This document shows, piece after piece, positions 57,521 to 64,000 of a stretch of 64,000 bases of DNA. This DNA comes from Nilaparvata lugens (lineage: Eukaryota > Arthropoda > Insecta > Hemiptera > Delphacidae): positions 7,814,171-7,878,170 of the forward strand of contig NC_052505.1 of assembly GCF_014356525.2 (NCBI RefSeq), in the 5' to 3' direction. Positions within the stretch are counted from its first letter, which is position 1. Each line of letters opens with the position of its first letter. The position numbers and the translations under genes were made by a program. A model generated the notes under the pieces. It did not search any database. It was not told the origin of the DNA and saw only the letters and a list, made by a program, of their open reading frames with translations.

Positions 57521-58292
57521 CATGTTAAAACCATGTAAATTATTGTTTGTGATAGTAGTTTCTGCTAATCAAACAATAATAATTAATATCTTCGATGAAT
57601 TGAATTATTCATTGATATGGTAAGAATACTATATTGTTTATGAGAATATTCCAATTTGAAGGATATTTCAAATCTCTATCGGAAGTTATTCTCATATTAC
57701 TTACGTAAAAAAATCAAAAATAAACTTAAATTACTATGAAATCACATTGTTCTCTCTTCAAATCATTAGTATCAGTGACAGTGCAGATTATGGCAATAAC
57801 ATAGGAGAGCTCCCAGGAAATCAATAATATTAGTCTTCAATAGACAATCTTCAACATTGTACTTTTCATACAAATCAAGTATGAACACTTCCAACAGAAC
57901 AATTCTAAGTTAAGATCATGGACGGTTCCTGCTTGATTTGTTTGAAAAGTACAATGAATGTTGAAGATTGTCTATTGAAGACAAATATTATTGATTGCCT
58001 GGGAGCTCTCCTATGTTATTGCCATAATCTGCACTGACATTGACACTAATGATTTGAAGAGACAACAATGTGATTTCATAGTGATTGAAGTTTATTTTTG
58101 ATTTTTCTACGTGAGTAATATGGGAATAACTTCCAATAGAGATTTGAAGTATCCTTCAAATTGGAATATTCTCATAAACAATATAGTATTCTCACCATAT
58201 CAATGAATAATTTAATTCATCGAAGATATTATTATTGTTCAATTAGCAGAAACTACTATCACAAACAAGAATTTACATGGTTTAAAATCATG
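57521..58292. mobile_element. Large fold-back element (772 bp, arms about 360 bp)
   Basis: 57521-57879 and 57932-58292 are inverted copies with a loop of about 52 bp. End blocks 'ccatgtaaat', inner blocks 'ttgaagattgtctattgaag' and 'gggagctctcctatgttatt' recur as complements. Non-coding. A few small indels separate the arms. Confidence 0.9.
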
Positions 58293-58549
58293 AATACAAG
58301 ATTTGTATATGTGCTACTATTATAACATGAACACTTGAGATTTTCAGTCGATAATGACAGCATATCACCATAATTATGGAGTGTTGATAACTAAAAAAAC
58401 TATTTGTATCGCATTTGCATCGATTGTTTTTGAATCCTGCTTGGAGGACTCCTCTTCCAACTTAACTGATAATAGCAGTTTTTAAAAGCTTGGTAATTTA
58501 AAAGCTGTATCAGCTGTGCTAATAGTGAAGTTGTGTTTCTTCTCTGGCT

Positions 58550-58850
58550 CAAAATTTTGCAAAATTACTCAAAAATTTGAAATTTGTAGAGATTTGAGTA
58601 AAATATTTTTTTTTTAATCAGTTTTCAAATATCAAAATTCAAAATTTTTATTTTAGTCATTAGTTTTGAAGTGGAAATTGGACTTTTTGAAGTGAAAGTG
58701 AAATCTTAATCTTATTCTTTTTTGAAACTTCTATTTGTAAAAATTTGGGAGAAGACAGTATTGGGCTATGCCTGTTGTCTTCTCCCAATCATATTATATT
58801 TATTATAATTATGATTCGTAAATGTCAATGAAATAAATGAATAAACTTTG
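58550..58850 (+). mobile_element. Retroelement-like 3' tail with 13-bp hairpin
   Basis: TTGGGAGAAGACA (58745-58757) pairs with TGTCTTCTCCCAA (58776-58788), followed by AT-rich DNA and 'gaaataaatgaataaa'. Related in layout to 13570-13700 and 19020-19180. The 5' limit is unknown. Confidence 0.55.
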
Positions 58851-59130
58851 ATGTGTGTTAGTTTATTTGAATCGACCGTACTACAGCACTACATAGACTA
58901 TGATTGTAGCCTACGACTTTTGGAGATGCATTGAGAATTAGTATGTGCTTGACAGCCGTTCCAACCTTGATGTATGTTAGTTTATCCGAATCGACAGTAG
59001 ATAGACTATTATAGTCGTTGATTATAATATACTGTAGTCGTTGACTATAAAATAGTACATATTACAGTACTACATGTTATGTAGCCAACGACTTTCGCAG
59101 ATGCATTGAGATGTGCTCGACAGCCGAGGA
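58847..59130 (+). repeat. Imperfect tandem duplication with internal local repeats
   Basis: 'tgtgttagtttatttgaatc' at 58853 parallels 'tgtatgttagtttatccgaa' at 58971. Both are followed by a gac.gta block and later by 'acgactttcgcagatgcatt' / 'acgacttttggagatgcatt' and 'ctcgacagccg' / 'cttgacagccg'. The second unit is longer because of 'tagtcgttgactataa' repeats. Confidence 0.7.
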
Positions 59131-60409
59131 GTGTGGATGTGGAATCAGTGAAGCAAACAAGAATACATCGGCGACACTCGCACTCTCACTCTAGCTCTGG
59201 TAGTGGCAGTAGCAGTGGCGCATTAATAATAACCGAGCGACTCGGTTTGATTGAAACGCGTCAGCCGAGTAGGTGGCAAAACAGAGCTGGCAGTGTGTCA
59301 TACACATTTCAGTAATTATTGGAAGCGCGAACCTCATCTCCTCATCTTCCTGCCTCTTGCCGCCTGCCTCCTTGCATGACTTAATCGCTGTTACTTGCAA
59401 CACGAGCTGGATGACGTCACGTCTTAATCACAAACTAGGGTGATTAGCACCAGACACCCCGCGCCTTTACATACTCACTTTCATCGCCATCTATCTTTCC
59501 CTCACCACTCAACTCTCTCTTTCTATCTACTCCTTCACAGAATACTTTCTCGTCTACTCTTTTATTATCAGAAAATTATTTTTCCTACAGTTACGTTGAA
59601 AAGTGGCCATTGCTGCACTGATAACAGAACGCAAAGAATCACTTTTCCGCTCTAGTGCGGGAAAAATTTTTCTGCACTCCAGATTTGCAACATGGCAACG
59701 CAAAATACTTAGTAGGTTATATGGAGCAACAGTGCAGCAAAATCAAAATGAAGTTGGTAACAGTGACTGCTGTGGCTGCTATAGTGAGCAGCGGTGCAAC
59801 GAAGCACAACGCGCTAATTATTATTCATTATATAACCAAGGACAACGAGGACTTTGGGATTTTAGGATTAAGGTTTTTATCAATAATAAAATTACACAGA
59901 AAAACATTTGATGCATTTCAGGCAATTTTACCCATAATTACCCACTTTTCATATTCAATGGTAACTGTAGGAAAAACTTAATGTGAAATACGTGCGCAAA
60001 GTTCCTCTGCTGCACTCAAGAAACCATTCCGCCCTCGCCTACGGCTCGGGCGTAAACGTTTCTTTCGGTGCAGCAAACTGTCACTTTGCGCACTAGTTGC
60101 ACAAATAACTATTTCAGCTTCATTATAATTATACATTTCCAATTTAAATAATTTTTCTCTACTCAATAGAAAATGTTATACTATGAACTTTCCCTCCACC
60201 CCCACGCAAATTTTTTGCAAGTACTATGATGTATTCCTTCATGCTGGATTTCTTCTAATCGCTTTCTCTATAGAACTATTCTCCAAGAGTTTTTCTTATT
60301 TTCCGCAGCTTCTAATTGTATTATATTTTTGCTGAGACTGATGCTCATTAACATTTCATTTCCCTCGACTTCCCCTATGTCTCCTTCATCTTTCAAGTTT
60401 TCCTTATTT
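59131..60409. other. No gene confirmed
   Basis: Overlapping frames of about 100 codons at 59603-59981 in two phases, neither with a recognisable domain. GC-richer patches at about 59140-59290 and 60000-60090. Could contain an unrecognised repeat. Confidence 0.4.
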
Positions 60410-60623
60410 GAATGAAAAAGACTTAGTAATTTTCAAAAAACCACTGATTTATTGATAATCAGAAAGACCGGTTTCGGTTATTACACCATTGTCAATCTCT
60501 GATTAACATTTTTATTTGAAAGTGGAGTTTATCAGAGATTGACAATGATGTAATAACCGAAACCGGTCTTTCTAATTATCAATGAATCAGTGGTTTTTTG
60601 ACAATTTCTTAGTCTTTTTCATT
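60410..60623. mobile_element. Fold-back element, family R2, simple copy (214 bp)
   Basis: Both ends read AATGAAAAAGACT inward; arms of about 90 bp include 'aaaaaaccactgattta' and 'agaaagaccggtttcggtta', with a centre of about 30 bp. Same family as 43874-44100. Confidence 0.85.
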
Positions 60624-62142
60624 AAATATGAATAATTACCACAATATCAACTTCTCAACTACACAAAAAGTTTTCCTTATTTACCTGTATTATAGTATTC
60701 AATATCCTCGCTTTTAATTTCATTTTCTCTATTTTGAAATATGATTGATTCATTCATTTATAGTTCATTACTCAAATTTTAGAAGGATCAGAAGGCGTTT
60801 GCTCAAAACTGTTCCAATCACCAATTAAAATTCGCCAGTTCGAAGGCTATTCAATGTTCATAATTCAATTAACATTTTAATTTGTGTTCAAAATAGTTAT
60901 AAGCTATAATTTACAATTCCATGATATTTTTTTATACCTTCCAGTTGGTAATACTTCATGAGCTCCTGAAGCGGAATAATCATGAATCTTCAAGTACGAT
61001 ATCTTGAGCTGTATTGGAGCTCAAGATAGTTAGAGAATTATGTGGGGAACAACTCTAAAATGTGACCCAATAATAAGTTCGGAATAGTGTTTCTACTATT
61101 GATGAAGTGGATTACATTCGTACTCTTGAATGATCCCAATTGCAATGCACAACCTCAAGTACACAATACATTAATAATTAGTTAAGTATAATATTGGGTA
61201 GAGGAGATGGAACGATTCAATTTTATCGGTGGTTCAATTTAATCGGTCGTTGAAGATCAGTTAATTTTATTGATGGCTTGTGGTCTCTCCATTGAGTACG
61301 TAGAGGATAGACTTATATGGAACAAATGCATTGACTTCGATGTGAGAGCATTAGTACTCCAATGACGTATATTGCGCGTGATAATTATTCCTAGTGAGTT
61401 TTCCCATTTTCCCAATACTCGCTTTTCTTAATCGAGTAGCTACCGACTTCGTCGGATCTCATTTTTTTATAAACTCCCCAAAGATCTCACGACACAGTCT
61501 GCCATTTCGAAAAGTGCACTCAGACTGCACAGAATAAGAAAGTGGGAATTGTAGCACTGTTACTCAGCTACGTGCTTTACATTAAACATCAGACGATCGA
61601 TGCCTTTCATTCCTTTCTTGTAGTCGCAGGGGCAGACATCACAGTCAACTAAATTGAATTTCAGCGTAGCAGCACATGAAATGAGTAGTAGGCATCGAGT
61701 GCAGAAACAATATTTTCGCAAAACATGAGTCACTTCAGTGATCACATTTTCAATTCTCCACGTATCAGCATATATACGAGAGTCTTCTGAGAGATTTTTT
61801 GAGCATTGTTTGTGTCCCACATATTCCCTCACAACAAATCCAGTTTAAGCCAGAACCACATATGACAGATTAGATTATAATTGATTGTCGCCAATTAAAT
61901 TGAGTAAATATATCGATATAGAGTGTAGGGAATATTCTCATTGGAACTAATAAATCATACATTTGAAAAAATTACAGTTCATAGAAATAGGTGAAATAAT
62001 TGCTGTATATTTCTTCATGATTTTGAATGAGAAATTGGTATTCACAGACTGTGTATCTAATAGAACTGGTGAGTGCAGAGGATAAATTTACTAAATGTCG
62101 GTTGGAAACATAGAATGAGTAGTGAACGATAATATATTATCA
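60624..62142. other. No gene seen
   Basis: No recognised element. The 90-codon minus-strand frame at 61560-61832 has several Cys but no recognisable domain. Confidence 0.45.
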
Positions 62143-62260
62143 TATATAATTATTATTTAACGAAAATCGTAAATAAATGCTGTAAATCACTCCGAAGACC
62201 TCTGCTACTGCAGACATTGACAACAGGGTTAACAGCTAGACGTTAAATAATAATTATATA
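62143..62260. mobile_element. Short inverted-repeat element (118 bp)
   Basis: Perfect 20-bp inverted ends, TATATAATTATTATTTAACG at 62143-62162 and its complement at 62241-62260. The centre 'ctccgaagacctctgctact' is reminiscent of a repeat common in planthopper introns (from memory). Confidence 0.8.
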
Positions 62261-63569
62261 TTAATTAGCATTTGAATAAATGCATTCTCTATTTAATTCC
62301 ATCTATTATCATATAATTTCCAATAGAATTATATTATTCGAATAAGCATACCACCTCATCTAACGAATTCAGTTGAATTAATACCAAATTTAAGTAAAAA
62401 TGCCATATAACGCCTAAAATTATCGCCTTATATATCTCAGTGGAATATTATTTTTTGGGGGGTCACAGTTGAGATATTGAGAAACAGATTATTCTCATTG
62501 AATCTAGTATATCCAGGTCTCATGAGATGCAGATTTACGAAATTTACAAATGTTACAGGAGGAAAGTTGAATTTGAATTATCGCTGGTGTGGGTGTGATA
62601 GTATCCCATCCAACAACTCTTGCCAACGAAATTATCAGAGACATAGACGATCAAAAGGCGATAGATCCACGTTTCGGAAAACTTATTTCGGAGACACAAG
62701 GTTGACAAAGTTGGTGCGCCTTATTACTCAAACGCAACTGTAGCCAATGAAGTTGTTTGCTAGCGAGTATTTCAAAGCTGTTTACAAGTTTGTGAGCCAG
62801 ACCAGCTCAAAGGAAGCTATTCTGTTGTACATCTGTCTTGTACCTTCAATTTCGAACGGTCTCTTATATGAAACTTTAATAAGTGAATTTCGGCTCAACG
62901 CTGCAAGTTGATAAGTTGACTGTTCGGTCGAATCACTCGCTTTCTCTAAAGCCACAAACTACTTGAAAGTTGTTAACTTGGGTTCCGTCGACCCATTCAT
63001 TGCGCAGTCGGTTCGCCGAGATCCCTACTTCAACACTCAACACTCAACACTCCTGTGATTATGTCTGTTGCATTATTACCGGCTTTCAGTCCACAACTTC
63101 TCATTGCAAAGGTTCCGCTACAAGAAACTCTAATAACTGATTTGCTAGTTGGACAAGGGCCAAAAAGATCAATTCATCATTTTTAGATACTCAATATAGG
63201 GAATATCATCATTAAATATTGAATAAAATTAACATTAAGTATTCGAATTAGAATACTTGTATACTTGGAACATTAACATTAATAAGTTCCTCCTTTCAAA
63301 TAATAATTGGGTGAAGTAAAATTAAGTATTTGAAACCTGATGGATTCCAAAGTAACTCTACATTAATTCAAAACAAAACGGTTAATGGCGAAACAGATCA
63401 TAATTCAAATGGAAGTCTTCAAACAAATAAAAACTGTCATTGAATGATAATATTTTCTTAGCTCTTTATTAGAAATTCCCTACAATAAATTATAGCAAAA
63501 ATTCGACTGAGTCATTGTCAATATTGATAATGAAACTGTGTACGGTACGGAAGTGCTAGGACTAACAAG
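62261..63569. other. No gene seen
   Basis: Non-coding; the 88-codon frame at 62477-62743 is unsupported. Confidence 0.45.
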
Positions 63570-63740
63570 TGGAAGGATTAAAACTGTATCAGAGTATTAC
63601 AAGAAGTGATTACAATAATTACATAAAAACACACGTATACAAACTGTGTAGAATTTGACAACATATGTGTGTTTTTATTTAATTAGAAGTTATTGTAATC
63701 ACTCTTCTTGTAATACCCTGTTTCAGTTTCAATCCTCCAC
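63570..63740. mobile_element. Fold-back element (171 bp)
   Basis: GTGGAAGGATTAAAACTG at left pairs with the complement of CAGTTTCAATCCTCCAC at right. 'agtattacaagaagtgatta' and 'aaaaacacac' blocks recur inverted. Non-coding, MITE-like. Confidence 0.85.
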
Positions 63741-64000
63741 TTTTTGCATGTCACATATTATTGAGGTATTGTATACTGATGGATATAAATGAATAAAGCA
63801 TTCAATCCAAACTTGGAAAATAGAATACATCTGTTCAACCTATATAATTTTCTCTAAACCATATAAAATACTTCCCAGAGCGATAGATTCTCGTCTTATA
63901 CCTGATATTTCTCATTGATTTGCAATCGGAGATGTATTTGTCATTGTAATAGTGAGAATATATAATATAAATGAATTCGCTACCTTACGGCAACTGCTGC
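63741..64000. other. No gene seen
   Basis: Ordinary AT-rich DNA to the window end. Confidence 0.5.

Noticed and set aside
59603..59981. Overlapping 102- and 108-codon frames
   Set aside because: Two phases of the same DNA with no domain, promoter or splice context.

Overview
The window looks like a stretch of insect nuclear genome. It is AT-rich and largely non-coding, and is packed with fold-back elements, Helitron-like termini, LINE fragments and microsatellites. I recognise no host protein-coding gene. Several repeat types (a 118-bp element with 20-bp inverted ends, and LINE/SINE tails with a purine/pyrimidine hairpin) remind me of planthopper (Hemiptera: Delphacidae) genomes, but that is a memory-based impression and not a proof.

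Layout. Positions 1-20193 hold a tandemly duplicated segment carrying a LINE tail (copies at 1-1774 and 2907-4681), a Helitron-like element (7623-8895), a GA-rich microsatellite, a second Helitron-like end and several small repeats. Positions 20194-40613 are one 20,420-bp insertion. It begins AGTAGAG and ends CTCTACT, and is flanked by the 6-bp direct repeat GACAAA: the hallmarks of a Polinton/Maverick element (endogenous adintovirus-like DNA). Positions 40614-64000 return to host-like repeat-rich DNA with a tRNA-like SINE, a decayed LINE with a YADD reverse transcriptase core, and several fold-back elements.

The Polinton is rearranged. Its ends are 1.73-kb inverted arms that contain two small genes (91 and 104 codons) and the end of a third. 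Inside, only pieces of the virus-like genome remain: the C-terminal third of a double-jelly-roll major capsid protein (three copies), the C-terminal part of a penton/minor capsid protein (one copy), and a 330-codon gene with a BIR-like zinc motif (one intact copy, two 5' fragments, one 3' stub). No polymerase B, integrase, packaging ATPase or protease is visible.

These pieces are joined by four near-identical copies (A-D, about 3.06 kb each) of a second, nested mobile element. Each copy has inverted ends of at least 55 bp starting TTCATATAGGTAAG and one long gene (790 codons; intact in C and D, frameshifted in A and B). Its protein has an arrangement reminiscent of rolling-circle replication initiators, plus a nuclear localisation signal and coiled coil. 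Every element/virus junction lies at TTCA/TGAA. No copy has a target duplication, and each copy joins two different virus segments. Copies A and B together with their capsid-gene spacers form a 4,206-bp direct tandem array running into C, while D is inverted.

The whole resembles a fossil defective genome: a Polinton whose replication and integration genes were replaced by a resident Rep-like parasite, and which then integrated into an insect chromosome while keeping functional virus ends. This is the most interesting object in the window.
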